Numbered from the stretch's first letter, positions 8,445 through 16,749 are shown. The stretch is DNA of 64,000 bases from UBA1794 sp050946375 (GCA_050946375.1 JBMNUT010000009.1:45322-109321); one strand, 5' to 3'. The notes: a model not told the origin generated them from the letters alone. Translations and numbers: made by a program.

Positions 8445-9437
8445 TCACTTATAAAAAGTTTTATTGAAGGCTGCAAACTCGTCTTGCCCCAGAACGCAGC
8501 GTTTCCACCAGGCATAGAGGAAACCGCAGCCGTAACCCGTCAGCTGCACATAGGCCGCCGCAACGCTCAAGAGGGCCACCTTCGGAGCACGCGTCTGCCG
8601 AAGCGCGTCGAAAAAGACAAGCAAAGCATACAGAAGCAACAGGGCCGGGCTGAAAAGGGTGACCGCAGAGCCCAGCAAAAGCAGGCATACGCCCAGCGTA
8701 AATACTGCCGGAAGCAGATGGACCAGCTTCAGGGAATCGGGATATTTCTTGTAGAGATTGATGCGGGCAATGCCGGAATTGCACACTTGGCGGAAGAATT
8801 TCCGGAAATCGGTACGCCGCTTATGGTAGACCCATGCGGAGGGGAAAAGCCGGCAGGAATAGCCGGCCTTGAAAATACGGATGCTGAAATCGATGTCTTC
8901 GCCGAAACGCATTTTCGAAAATCCGCCCAGTGCTTCGTAAACCTCCCGGCGGATACCCATGTTGTAGCTGCGCGGATAGAACTTGTCCATCGCCTTCTTC
9001 CCGCCGCGTATGCCTCCCGTAGTGAAAAACGAGGTCATGGAATAACTGATGGCCTTCTGCACGGGGGTAAAAGAGGCATCGGCCCGGTCCGGCCCACCGA
9101 ACGCATCGGTCGGAGCCACTTCCAGTTCATGGCTCACCGCACGCAGGTATCCGGGCGGAAGGAGCACATCGGAATCCAACACGATGAGGTAATCGCCCTG
9201 ACTGCGCGCCGCCCCATAGTTGCGGGATTGCCCGGGTCCGGAGTTTTCCTTATAGTAATAATGTAATTGGGGCAAGCGATCCGCATACCGCCCGACTACC
9301 TCCCGACAGGGCAGCGAGGAACCGTCTTCCACAATGATGACTTCGTAATCGGTTTCCTCCTGCCGGGTCAGACTTTCCAGCAGCTCTTCTACCTCGGCGG
9401 GGCGGTTGTAGACCGGAATTATCAGGGAATATTTCAT
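8445..9437 (-). CDS. Family 2 glycosyltransferase
   Basis: 330 residues. MKYSLIIPVYNRPAEVEELLESL is the GT-A start, VIIVEDGSS and LIVLDSDVLLPPGYL carry the nucleotide and DxD-type metal motifs, and FGEDIDFSIRIFKAGY is the ED motif expected of the acceptor-side catalytic region. Two or three hydrophobic segments near residues 240-310 suggest membrane association. The ATG at 9437 is chosen over one 24 bp upstream because the extension lies in the efp terminator. It likely adds a sugar to a surface glycan or lipid; substrate unknown. Confidence 0.87.
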   Translation of the reverse strand: MKYSLIIPVYNRPAEVEELLESLTRQEETDYEVIIVEDGSSLPCREVVGRYADRLPQLHYYYKENSGPGQSRNYGAARSQGDYLIVLDSDVLLPPGYLRAVSHELEVAPTDAFGGPDRADASFTPVQKAISYSMTSFFTTGGIRGGKKAMDKFYPRSYNMGIRREVYEALGGFSKMRFGEDIDFSIRIFKAGYSCRLFPSAWVYHKRRTDFRKFFRQVCNSGIARINLYKKYPDSLKLVHLLPAVFTLGVCLLLLGSAVTLFSPALLLLYALLVFFDALRQTRAPKVALLSVAAAYVQLTGYGCGFLYAWWKRCVLGQDEFAAFNKTFYK

Positions 9438-9450
9438 GGGATTGACAAAC

Positions 9451-9490
9451 AAAAAAACCACAGTGCTGCAGCGATTGCAGACTGTGGTTA
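9451..9490 (-). terminator. Terminator of efp
   Basis: Arms AACCACAGT and ACTGTGGTT enclose a second short pairing (GCTGCA/TGCAG); a T7 run follows on the minus strand (A-run 9451-9457). It lies between the efp stop and the glycosyltransferase start. Confidence 0.85.
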
Positions 9491-9505
9491 TGGGGATTTT
9501 TCCAA

Positions 9506-10072
9506 TCAGGCCTTCACGCGACCTACATACGAGCCGTCGCGCGTGTCGATTTCTATCAGCTCTCCTTCGTTGATGAACAGAGGCACACGCACCGTAGCGC
9601 CCGTCTCTACCGTAGCAGGCTTAAGGGTATTGGTGGCCGTGTCGCCCTTCAGGCCCGGTTCCGTATAGGTAACCTTCAAAGTGGTCTTCACCGGCATCTC
9701 GGCAAAAAGGATGGTTTCGTTAGAAGCGTCGGATACAACTTCTACGACATCACCTTCTTTCATGTAGTCCACTCCCGTTATGAGATCTTTTGCAATATGG
9801 ACATCGTCCCAAGTCTCTTGATTCAAGAAATGATAAGTATCGCCTTCATTGTAAGAGAACTGGTAGGGGCGACGCTCAACGCGTACGTCTTCCAGTTTTT
9901 CACCAATATTGAAACGACGCTCCAACACACGCCCGTTGACAACGTCTTTCAACTTCGTACGCATAATCGTATTGCCTTTTCCCGGCTTCACATGCAGAAA
10001 TTCGATTACGAAATAGAGTTTTCCATCCAAACGGATACAGGTTCCGTTCTTAACATCTTGCGAGTTGATCAT
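9506..10072 (-). CDS. efp: Translation elongation factor P
   Basis: 188 residues, full length. EF-P binds ribosomes stalled at polyproline and stimulates peptide-bond formation. The KOW-like N domain carries FLHVKPGKGNTIMRTKL with the conserved loop lysine (Lys32 here), the middle OB domain has RPYQFSYNEGDTYHFLNQETWDDV, and the C-terminal OB domain ends TATNTLKPATVETGATVRV...IDTRDGSYVGRV. Own promoter upstream and terminator downstream indicate a single-gene transcript, divergent from rpmH. Confidence 0.97.
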   Translation of the reverse strand: MINSQDVKNGTCIRLDGKLYFVIEFLHVKPGKGNTIMRTKLKDVVNGRVLERRFNIGEKLEDVRVERRPYQFSYNEGDTYHFLNQETWDDVHIAKDLITGVDYMKEGDVVEVVSDASNETILFAEMPVKTTLKVTYTEPGLKGDTATNTLKPATVETGATVRVPLFINEGELIEIDTRDGSYVGRVKA

Positions 10073-10151
10073 AAAAATGGTTGTGTTTCTTATATAAATA
10101 TGAATATATCATCGCTTCCGTTGCGGTATTCCTCGCCACGCAAACCGGGCG

Positions 10152-10183
10152 CAAAAGTAATCAATCCAATAAAATTTTCAAAA
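10152..10183 (-). promoter_or_regulatory. Promoter of efp
   Basis: Minus strand: TTTTG (10179-10183), 19-bp spacer, TACTTTTG (10152-10159). It lies 80 bp upstream of the efp start codon and fits the Bacteroidetes consensus. Confidence 0.78.
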
Positions 10184-10207
10184 CTAAAAGGCAAAAAGTG
10201 GTGATTA

Positions 10208-10239
10208 CTTGGCTGTTTTGAAAAAAGTGCCTATCTTTG
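10208..10239 (+). promoter_or_regulatory. Promoter of rpmH
   Basis: CTTG (10208-10211), 20-bp spacer, TATCTTTG (10232-10239), about 50 bp before the rpmH ATG. The -7 box is embedded in a unit that looks like one 22-bp repeat (AAAAGTGCC at 10222 followed by TATCTTTG in the place of the CACTTTTT end). Confidence 0.7.
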
Positions 10240-10290
10240 CATCCCGATTTTCAACACTTGATACAATAACATAAAAAACAAACATAAGAG

Positions 10291-10446
10291 ATGAAAAGGA
10301 CTTTCCAACCCTCCAACCGCAAGAGAAAGAACAAACATGGCTTCCGCGAAAGAATGGCTACTGCAAACGGTCGCCGCGTATTGGCAGCACGCCGTGCAAA
10401 AGGCCGCAAGAAACTGACCGTTTCTGACGAATACAACGGGAAATAA
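10291..10446 (+). CDS. rpmH: 50S ribosomal protein bL34
   Basis: 51 residues, a small basic protein: MKRTFQPSNRKRKNKHGF, then RMATANGRRVLAARRAKGRK and a short C-terminal extension LTVSDEYNGK. This is the near-universal bL34 sequence (MKRTFQPS..RK..HGFR.RM.T..GR.VLA.RR.KGRK.L). Stop TAA at 10444-10446. Own promoter and a strong terminator directly downstream. It is not next to dnaA or rnpA as in many other phyla, which is usual for Bacteroidetes. Confidence 0.98.
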   Translation: MKRTFQPSNRKRKNKHGFRERMATANGRRVLAARRAKGRKKLTVSDEYNGK

Positions 10447-10476
10447 TACCCGGGCGGAAAGGCCGGACTGAAAGGA

Positions 10477-10524
10477 AAGAAGTAAAGGTTGCAGGGCAAA
10501 CTCTTTACTTCTTTTGTTTTTTTT
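10477..10524 (+). terminator. Terminator of rpmH
   Basis: Arms AAGAAGTAAAG (10477-10487) and CTTTACTTCTT (10503-10513) pair perfectly; the T-rich tract CTTTTGTTTTTTTT follows. Confidence 0.88.
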
Positions 10525-10527
10525 CCC

Positions 10528-10535
10528 TACCTTTG
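10528..10535 (+). promoter_or_regulatory. -7 box (TACCTTTG) before the PASTA gene
   Basis: Perfect TAnnTTTG box 52 bp before the ATG at 10587, immediately after the rpmH terminator. No clear -33 element at the expected spacing. Confidence 0.5.
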
Positions 10536-10586
10536 AACGCATTTTCCCGAAATGCGCTGTATTTAGTTCTACGATTACCTACCTTT

Positions 10587-11324
10587 ATGACATTCAAAGA
10601 ATTCTTTTCTTTCCGTGCCAACCGCATGCTTTGGGGCAATCTACTGGCCATTTTTATCCTTTCATGCCTGCTTATCGTAGGCATCTGGATAGGGTTGAAA
10701 TATTACACCCGCCACGGAGAAACAGTAGAGATTCCCACTGTCAAAGGATTGGACGAGGCCGATGCCATAAACCTGATACGTTCGCGGAAATTGCGGGCCG
10801 TAATTGCCGACTCCATCTATATAAAAGGCATGAAAGGCGGGCAGATTGTGGAACAGAACCCGGTCCCCGGCGCACATGTCAAGGAAGGACGCGTCGTTTA
10901 CCTTACGATAAACTCGCTAAGCGTACCGACAATGAAAATGCCCGATATCGCCAACAACAGTTCCCTGCGGCAGGCTACGGCAAAACTGTCCTCCTACGGC
11001 TTCAGACTTACGGAAGAAGAATATATTGAAGGGGACAATGAGTGGGTATACGACGTGAAAATGAACGGGCGCAGCATCCCCGCCGGCTCTCCGGTGCCCA
11101 TCGGCGCCACGCTTACGCTGGTCGTAGGCAACGGACACGGCGAGGGTCTGACGGACAGCCTCAACTATCTCTATATCGACTCACTGCTGCTGGAAGAAAA
11201 TGCCTCCTCGCCCGAACTCACTCCCGAAGAGCCGCGCACCAATACCCCCGAGACTTCGACGCCCAAACGGCAGCCCCAGGAAACGCAACCCACCAAGCCC
11301 GTACACGAAGACTCCTGGTTCTAA
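10587..11324 (+). CDS. PASTA-domain membrane protein
   Basis: 245 residues. A short cytoplasmic N-terminus is followed by one membrane segment (LLAIFILSCLLIVGIWIGL, about residues 18-36), then two PASTA repeats: EIPTVKGLDEADAINLIRSRKL...GQIVEQNPVPGAHVKEGRVVYLTI and VPTMKMPDIANNSSLRQATAKL...VPIGATLTLVVGNG. The tail is Pro/Thr/Glu-rich and low complexity. PASTA domains bind peptidoglycan fragments or beta-lactams in Ser/Thr kinases and PBPs; here there is no kinase or transpeptidase domain. The ATG at 10587 is preferred over 10533, which would overlap the promoter. It is 13 bp upstream of rluD, an order common in Bacteroidales. Confidence 0.85.
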   Translation: MTFKEFFSFRANRMLWGNLLAIFILSCLLIVGIWIGLKYYTRHGETVEIPTVKGLDEADAINLIRSRKLRAVIADSIYIKGMKGGQIVEQNPVPGAHVKEGRVVYLTINSLSVPTMKMPDIANNSSLRQATAKLSSYGFRLTEEEYIEGDNEWVYDVKMNGRSIPAGSPVPIGATLTLVVGNGHGEGLTDSLNYLYIDSLLLEENASSPELTPEEPRTNTPETSTPKRQPQETQPTKPVHEDSWF

Positions 11325-11337
11325 TTCTTCCCCCTGC

Positions 11338-12522
11338 ATGTTCCACAACAAAGAATCTGAGAACAATCTCCCGGAAGCCACCGGAGAAAATCTTCCGACT
11401 GATGCCTCGGCCGGGCAAGCCGCGGGCATTTCCCCAACCGATACTCCCCCATTCTCCGACAACGAGCTCGACGAATCGGACGAAGACATCGAGTCCCTGG
11501 CCGAAGAAGGCGAAGCTCCCACTCTCTACGAGCACTTCCGTTTCACTGCCGACAAGGGGCAGTCGCTCATACGCATCGACAAATATTTGTCCGACAAGCT
11601 GGACCATATTTCCCGAAACCGCATCCAGAATGCCGCAGAGGCAGGCTGCATCCACGTAAACGGCAAGCCCGTAAAAAGCAACTACCGGGTAAAACCGGGA
11701 GACCTCATCAGCATTCTGATGCACCGCCCGCGCTATGAGCACGAAGTCACGCCGGAAAACATTCCCCTCCACATCGTTTTTGAAGACAGAGACGTACTTG
11801 TTGTCGACAAGCCTGCCGGAATGGTCGTACACCCCGGGCACGGCAACTGGGACGGCACGCTGGTCAACGCATTGGCCTGGCACTTGCGCGACAATCCCGA
11901 CTATGATCCCAACGATCCCCGCGTCGGACTCGTGCACCGCATCGACAAAGATACCTCAGGACTGCTCGTCGTGGCCAAAACCCCCGACGCCAAGACCTCA
12001 TTGGGCAAGCAATTTTTCCACAAAACGACCAAGAGAAAATATAACGCCCTCGTCTGGGGCAATTTTGAGCAGGATGAAGGAACCATCACCGGCAACATAA
12101 CCCGCGACATCCGCGACCGCCTGCGCATGGCCGTCAGCCCCAATCCCGATTTGGGCAAGCCCGCTGTCACACACTACCGGGTACTTGAACGATTCGGCTA
12201 TGTCACTTTCGTAGAATGCGTGCTCGAAACCGGCCGAACCCATCAGATTCGCGTGCACATGACGCACATCGGCCATCCTCTGTTCAACGACGAACGCTAC
12301 GGCGGCAGCGAAATCCTGCGCGGCACGCGCACAAGCGCCTACAAACAGTTTATTAAAAACAATTTTACCCTATGCCCACGCCAGGCGCTACACGCCCGGA
12401 CCTTGGGCTTCGTGCATCCCCGCACCGGCGAAGAGATGCTCTTCGAGTCGCCCCTGCCCGCAGACATGCAACAACTGCTGGAGCGCTGGAGGCGCTTCAG
12501 CGCTGCCCAACAGGCAGAATAA
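11338..12522 (+). CDS. rluD: RluA/RluD family 23S rRNA pseudouridine synthase
   Basis: 394 residues. After an acidic low-complexity leader of about 65 residues comes an S4 RNA-binding domain (RIDKYLSDKLDHISRNRIQNAAEAGCIHVNGKPVKSNYRVKPGD) and the catalytic domain with VGLVHRIDKDTSGLLVVAKT, whose Asp is the nucleophile, then ETGRTHQIRVHMTHIGHPLFND. It converts uridine to pseudouridine in rRNA helix 69 if orthologous to RluD. The family is normally about 320-360 residues; the extra length is the acidic N-terminus. The ATG at 11338 is 13 bp after the PASTA gene; earlier in-frame starts overlap that gene. Confidence 0.9.
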   Translation: MFHNKESENNLPEATGENLPTDASAGQAAGISPTDTPPFSDNELDESDEDIESLAEEGEAPTLYEHFRFTADKGQSLIRIDKYLSDKLDHISRNRIQNAAEAGCIHVNGKPVKSNYRVKPGDLISILMHRPRYEHEVTPENIPLHIVFEDRDVLVVDKPAGMVVHPGHGNWDGTLVNALAWHLRDNPDYDPNDPRVGLVHRIDKDTSGLLVVAKTPDAKTSLGKQFFHKTTKRKYNALVWGNFEQDEGTITGNITRDIRDRLRMAVSPNPDLGKPAVTHYRVLERFGYVTFVECVLETGRTHQIRVHMTHIGHPLFNDERYGGSEILRGTRTSAYKQFIKNNFTLCPRQALHARTLGFVHPRTGEEMLFESPLPADMQQLLERWRRFSAAQQAE

Positions 12523-12604
12523 TCCATCCATTTCCCCGCATTACCGCCGCGCCCGTGCGCCCCGCCGGCCCCATTTACATTCCGTTCCCATGCATGAAAG
12601 CGAA

Positions 12605-12670
12605 AAAAGGTACAGTACTTTTTCCGCTTTCCCCTGCCACTTTTTCCAAAAAGTACCGCACCTTTGTCGC
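12605..12670. repeat. 22-bp phased repeat array
   Basis: Units at 12605, 12627 and 12649 (AAAAGTACAGTAC.., CTTTCCCCTGCCACTTTTTCC, AAAAGTACCGCACCTTTG). The last unit ends in CACCTTTG, close to a -7 box. Lies between rluD and the acyltransferase. Confidence 0.78.
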
Positions 12671-12752
12671 AGGAAGCCTTTAAATTTCCACAAAAAGACA
12701 AGAGATATGCTAAAAAGAATAAGCATACGAATGCCTTGCCCCGCGTAACTCT

Positions 12753-12760
12753 TATATTTG
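12753..12760 (+). promoter_or_regulatory. -7 box (TATATTTG) of the acyltransferase gene
   Basis: Perfect TAnnTTTG 39 bp before the ATG at 12799; -33 element not clear. Confidence 0.45.
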
Positions 12761-12798
12761 CCTACCGTATTAACAGTAAAAGTTCACACACTGACTAT

Positions 12799-13956
12799 AT
12801 GGAACATTCCTCTTCTGAATTTGACGAGATACGCCCATTTAATGACGACGAACTGCCCCAGGCTTACGACCGGCTCATAGCCGACAAGTACTTCCGCGGA
12901 GCCATGGAGAGCATCTTCCCCATGCCATTCGACGAAATCGCGCGGCAAATGCGCAACAGCCACACAGTTCACGAATTCCAAGAGAACTTTTGCTACAACA
13001 TCCTTACCGAAATCGAGCATAAGCACTGCGATGAGCTCACCATGCACCTCCCCGACGATTTCAACCGCAAGGGATGTTACACATACATCTCCAACCACCG
13101 CGACATAGTGCTCGACTCCGGGTTCCTTTCCATACTGCTTGTGCGCGAAAACATGGACACGGTGGAAATTGCCATTGGCGATAATCTGCTCATCTACCCC
13201 TGGATTAAAGACATCGTGCGCATCAACAAGGCATTTATCGTGCAGCGAAGCCTCAACATGCGCCAAATGCTCGAGTCGAGCATACGCCTTTCCAAGTATA
13301 TGCACTACGTCATCAACGAAAAGAAGCAGTCCATCTGGATAGCCCAGCGGCAGGGACGCGCCAAAGACGCAGACGACCGTACGCAAGACAGCGTACTCAA
13401 AATGTTTGCCATGGGAGGAGAAGGCGGAATCATAGACCGCCTCATCAGCCTCAACATAGTGCCCCTCTCCATCTCCTACGAGTACGACCCCTGCGACTAC
13501 CTCAAGGCCAAAGAAATGCAGCAGCGCCGCGACGACCCGAACTTCAAGAAAAGCGAACGCGACGACCTGAAAAACATGGAAACAGGCCTCTTCGGCTACA
13601 AAGGACGGGTACATTTCGAGCTGACCCACTGCATCAATCCGCAATTGGAAGAGCTGAAAAAAGAAGAACTCACCAAAAACGAGCTTTTCGCCCGCGTACG
13701 CGAACTGACCGAACATGCCATCCACCTCAACTACCGCTTCTATCCCAGCAACTACGTGGCCCACGACCTGCTCATGGGCGAGGAGCGGTTCAGAGACCGC
13801 TACACCAAGGAAGACTTCGTCAAGTTCCGCAGCTACCTCGACTCACGGCTGGCCAAAATCGACTTGCCCAACCGCGACATTCCCTTCCTGCGCCACAAGA
13901 TACTGGAAATGTACGCCAACCCGCTGACCAACTATCTGGCCGTCAAAAAGGAATAA
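12799..13956 (+). CDS. 1-acyl-glycerol-3-phosphate acyltransferase-like protein
   Basis: 385 residues. CYTYISNHRDIVLDSGFLS carries the NHxxxxD acyltransferase motif I (about residues 95-113); IWIAQRQGRAKDADDRT matches the later glycine/arginine substrate-binding motif; IVPLSISYEYDPCDY gives the motif with Pro. This places it in the PlsC/LPLAT superfamily, in a longer Bacteroidetes subgroup whose charged C-terminal half is helical. Likely transfers an acyl chain in phospholipid or lipid A-related synthesis; exact substrate unknown. No membrane segment is obvious. The ATG at 12799 is chosen because it follows the -7 box; the upstream reading from 12664 precedes it. Confidence 0.75.
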   Translation: MEHSSSEFDEIRPFNDDELPQAYDRLIADKYFRGAMESIFPMPFDEIARQMRNSHTVHEFQENFCYNILTEIEHKHCDELTMHLPDDFNRKGCYTYISNHRDIVLDSGFLSILLVRENMDTVEIAIGDNLLIYPWIKDIVRINKAFIVQRSLNMRQMLESSIRLSKYMHYVINEKKQSIWIAQRQGRAKDADDRTQDSVLKMFAMGGEGGIIDRLISLNIVPLSISYEYDPCDYLKAKEMQQRRDDPNFKKSERDDLKNMETGLFGYKGRVHFELTHCINPQLEELKKEELTKNELFARVRELTEHAIHLNYRFYPSNYVAHDLLMGEERFRDRYTKEDFVKFRSYLDSRLAKIDLPNRDIPFLRHKILEMYANPLTNYLAVKKE

Positions 13957-14022
13957 TACGCTTCCCCGCCCCATCCGCTTACAGGATGACGGCGAAGACG
14001 CTTCCCCCTCTTTCCCGAAACA

Positions 14023-14418
14023 CTATCTCCATCGCGGACGAACTACCCAGTTCCCCACGATGAAAGCCAGTGTGGCACCGCCCATATTGGCGCAGAAGTC
14101 CAGTATATCGCCGCTCCGGTTATCCGTAAGGCACTCCTGCCCTATCTCCACCAAACCGCTCAACAGCACCGGCATAAGCCAGGTCAAAAGAAAAACGGCC
14201 CGGTAACTGAACTGCGACCGGTAGCGATAGAGATATTCCAGCCACAAAGTCCCGGCCAAAGCCCCATACATGCCGACATGGACAATCTTGTCGAAACCGG
14301 GAAACTTCGGCACGTCCTCGGTAGGCGGCGTAAAGAAAGAGAGATAAAGCACCACGGCCACGAGCACCATGGCAAAGGGATAGTTGCGAGGGTCAAAGAC
14401 TTTTTGAAATTTGCGCAT
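14023..14418 (-). CDS. VanZ-like membrane protein
   Basis: 131 residues with four predicted membrane segments (AMVLVAVVLYLSFF; FDKIVHVGMYGALAGTLWLEYL; AVFLLTWLMPVLLSGLVEIGQ; ANMGGATLAFIVGNWVV). The FDKIVHVGMYGALA and GLVEIGQ..LTDNRSGDILDFCANMGG segments are the VanZ family pattern. In enterococci VanZ lowers teicoplanin susceptibility, but most homologues have no known role and resistance should not be inferred. The ATG at 14418 is chosen; the in-frame ATG at 14463 is in a repeat array. Confidence 0.85.
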   Translation of the reverse strand: MRKFQKVFDPRNYPFAMVLVAVVLYLSFFTPPTEDVPKFPGFDKIVHVGMYGALAGTLWLEYLYRYRSQFSYRAVFLLTWLMPVLLSGLVEIGQECLTDNRSGDILDFCANMGGATLAFIVGNWVVRPRWR

Positions 14419-14475
14419 AGTTTTTTTCCTAAAAGTGCCGGCGGTTTTCGTCAAAAGCGCCACAGTTTGCGCCGC
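14409..14475. repeat. 22-bp phased repeat array
   Basis: Units at 14431 (AAAAGTGCCGGCGGTTTTC) and 14453 (AAAAGCGCCACAGTTTGC), 22 bp apart, with a degenerate unit at 14409 that overlaps the VanZ start codon. Upstream of the minus-strand VanZ-like gene. Confidence 0.8.
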
Positions 14476-14514
14476 AAAAATACAAATAAAAGCCCACTCC
14501 CGCCCTATGGTTGT

Positions 14515-14553
14515 AAAAAAACAGGCGCTCCCGCCGAATGCCGGGAGCGCCTG
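14515..14553 (-). terminator. Terminator of the HEVGH-protein gene
   Basis: Perfect 12-bp stem CAGGCGCTCCCG / CGGGAGCGCCTG with an 8-base loop, followed on the minus strand by T7 (A-run 14515-14521), 24 bp after the stop codon. Confidence 0.9.
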
Positions 14554-14576
14554 CCGTAAACTGCCGTTGCAGAGGA

Positions 14577-16649
14577 CTACTGTTTGAATATCTTAATCGT
14601 CGTTCCGTCGGCCTGCAACAAATAGATACCCGTGGGGAAGTTTGCCATGTCCAGCCCGTCGGTATCGAACTCCTGCGCAAGGGGCGTACCGTTCAACCCG
14701 TAGAGAACAACCGATTTGCACGTGCGCGGAAGCGTAATGCGGCTGCCCTCCCACTCGGCCTGGAAGGGAGAAAGCGGCACAGCGTCGGCTGCTACTTCCT
14801 CGATGGCCGTAGGATAAGTGATGGACACATTGAAGATGTACGTAACGTTGTAGGTCGTTCCGTCAATCGTACGCTTCATACGCTGGCGGATGGTCACCTC
14901 GTCGCCCGGATTGCAGAGGCTCGGATTGTTCTGGCCGATGTAGAAATTCAGCGAAGCGGGGTCGCGCAGCTCGGAGAATATGTAAGACGAAGTGTAACTG
15001 TACCAGCAAACCGACCCGGTGCGGTTGAACCAATGACCGTAACCGTTTGCCGTACTCGGTTCATACTCCGTGCCATTCGGCTGAACGGCTACGAAAGCGA
15101 TGTCACCGTCGTCGAGCCCTTGGCTGATTTCGGAGAGCGACATGCAGAAAGCCTCGCAGACAGCCTGCACATCAGGCTGTACCACGACGTAACCATAGCC
15201 TGAAAGTACCGGCATGCTTACCTCGGTTGTCAGCTCCACGCTGTGCGGCTCGCCGTCGGGGTTGTTGTATTCGCCGAAAAGGTCAGTCCCCTCAAATTTC
15301 ACCTGGTACGGAAGCTGCTCATCGTTGTTGTCATTGTCGTCCCACGCATGGTGTACGTGGTTGCGCGCACCGCCGCTCACCACGAGCATCAGACGCTCGC
15401 AACCGGCGGGGCAGGCAAATTCGAGCGTATCCTTGCGCGAAAGATAAGTTGCCTTGCCCATATCGCTGTACTGTCGGGTCCCGTCTTCACAAAGCGCCAC
15501 AAAGCCGTAGCGAAGCTCGCTGTTCAGCGCATTGAGGCGGCGGTAGGTAGTACCGTCCGGCTGAATCCATTCGAAGCAAGCCTTCACGGTCTCACCCTCT
15601 TCCGGCACGTTCAACTTGATGACGTTGTAGCCGTAATACTCGGGACACTCCTCGGGAGAGATGCGGTAGTAGCCCGAATCCTCGCGGATCATGCTGCACT
15701 GCGCGCGGGCATTGATGTAGTTTTCGCCCCGTTCGCGGAGGAAAGGAATATCCCATGTGGCGAGCTGGGCATTGAACTCATACATATCGTTGTTAAACTC
15801 TTCCTGACTCATGTTCCCGTTCATGCGCTTGTAGGCATCCACCGGGTCCTCCAGATAGAGCGCCTCGCGCCACATGCGGCCGATGAAGTCCTTTCCCCAC
15901 TTGTTCGTCCAGCACCACTGGATGAAATAGTTGGCATAACGCGGCGTTTCGTGCAGGATATTCTTATGATGGTTCTCCAGATATTCGCTAAAGCGGTAGT
16001 CGGTGAAGATAATGTCCGGGTACAAGCAGAAAGCCTGCCACTGCGCACACTGTTCCCACCAGCAGTTTCCGCCGGAACCGCCTGAGCCAAAGCCATAATT
16101 GAAGCCTCTTTGCGGGTCATTAAGATCGCAATGTGTCTGATACTGGAAGCAGTGTCCCACTTCGTGCGCCACGGTGTGCCCGGCGGGCTGCACGGTGGAG
16201 GGATTGATGTTGAGGATTCCGATCATGTCGTCCTCGCCCGAGCCCGTAGCCAGCCACTCGGTCTGGTAGTAGAGGCGGATAATCATTTTGTAGGTATCTG
16301 TCTTCGAAGCACCGCGCTGTACGAAACCGAGCGTATCGGCATACAAGTCGAACGCCGCATCTGCCACGCGGAGCACCTCGTCTACGTCCACCGTGTAAGG
16401 AGCCGGTGCGGTTGCGGGGTCGCTGCCGAAGCCGGGCTCCCAGAAGATGATGAAGTTTTCCGATTCGCGGCTGCGCTCGTAGCTCCACTGCCCGTCTTCG
16501 CTGGCCAGTGCGTCCCGCATGCTGTACGGTTCATAAATCTGTTTCTGGGCATAGATGCCCTGCGGTTGTCCAAAAGCGGCAGCGATTACCGTAAAAAGCG
16601 CCGCCACTAATTGGAAAAAGTGCCTGTGGTTTTGTAGATTTCTCTTCAT
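14577..16649 (-). CDS. Exported zinc-metallopeptidase-like protein (HEVGH) with T9SS-like tail
   Basis: 690 residues. Signal peptide about residues 1-35 (ends IYAQ). Near residue 155-165 stands HTVAHEVGHCFQY, an HExxH zinc motif, after a domain opening SENFIIFWEPGFG; this resembles the DUF6055-type putative peptidases. The middle is beta-rich with many aromatic residues; a DUF4859-like segment follows (LDDGDIAFVAVQPNGTEYEPSTANGYGHWFN). The last 40 residues (LYGLNGTPLAQ...MANFPTGIYLLQADGTTIKIFK) look like a T9SS type-A sorting tail, implying secretion to the surface. A third metal ligand was not identified with certainty. The signal-peptide codons coincide with a 22-bp repeat array. Single-gene transcript with its own promoter and terminator. 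Confidence 0.7.
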   Translation of the reverse strand: MKRNLQNHRHFFQLVAALFTVIAAAFGQPQGIYAQKQIYEPYSMRDALASEDGQWSYERSRESENFIIFWEPGFGSDPATAPAPYTVDVDEVLRVADAAFDLYADTLGFVQRGASKTDTYKMIIRLYYQTEWLATGSGEDDMIGILNINPSTVQPAGHTVAHEVGHCFQYQTHCDLNDPQRGFNYGFGSGGSGGNCWWEQCAQWQAFCLYPDIIFTDYRFSEYLENHHKNILHETPRYANYFIQWCWTNKWGKDFIGRMWREALYLEDPVDAYKRMNGNMSQEEFNNDMYEFNAQLATWDIPFLRERGENYINARAQCSMIREDSGYYRISPEECPEYYGYNVIKLNVPEEGETVKACFEWIQPDGTTYRRLNALNSELRYGFVALCEDGTRQYSDMGKATYLSRKDTLEFACPAGCERLMLVVSGGARNHVHHAWDDNDNNDEQLPYQVKFEGTDLFGEYNNPDGEPHSVELTTEVSMPVLSGYGYVVVQPDVQAVCEAFCMSLSEISQGLDDGDIAFVAVQPNGTEYEPSTANGYGHWFNRTGSVCWYSYTSSYIFSELRDPASLNFYIGQNNPSLCNPGDEVTIRQRMKRTIDGTTYNVTYIFNVSITYPTAIEEVAADAVPLSPFQAEWEGSRITLPRTCKSVVLYGLNGTPLAQEFDTDGLDMANFPTGIYLLQADGTTIKIFKQ
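16572..16637. repeat. 22-bp repeat array inside the signal-peptide coding region
   Basis: AAAAG starts at 16572, 16594 and 16616, exactly 22 bp apart (AAAAGCGGCAGCG, AAAAGCGCCGCCACT, AAAAGTGCCTGTGG). The array covers codons 5-26 of the HEVGH protein, i.e. most of its signal peptide. Confidence 0.8.
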
Positions 16650-16716
16650 GTTATTTGGGTTTTGGTTTGATTGTTTACGCAGTTTAGTTTGTAGGATAAT
16701 GCTGTTTTCCCTGCGG

Positions 16717-16749
16717 CAAAATTAAATTTTTTCTCCGCAAAAGGCAAAA
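16717..16749 (-). promoter_or_regulatory. Promoter of the HEVGH-protein gene
   Basis: Minus strand: TTTTG (16745-16749), 20-bp spacer, TAATTTTG (16717-16724); 68 bp upstream of the start codon. Confidence 0.72.

Noticed and set aside
14023..14418. Glycopeptide resistance from the VanZ-like gene
   Set aside because: No vanA/B-type ligase, vanX or vanS/R genes are present; VanZ-like proteins are common without resistance.
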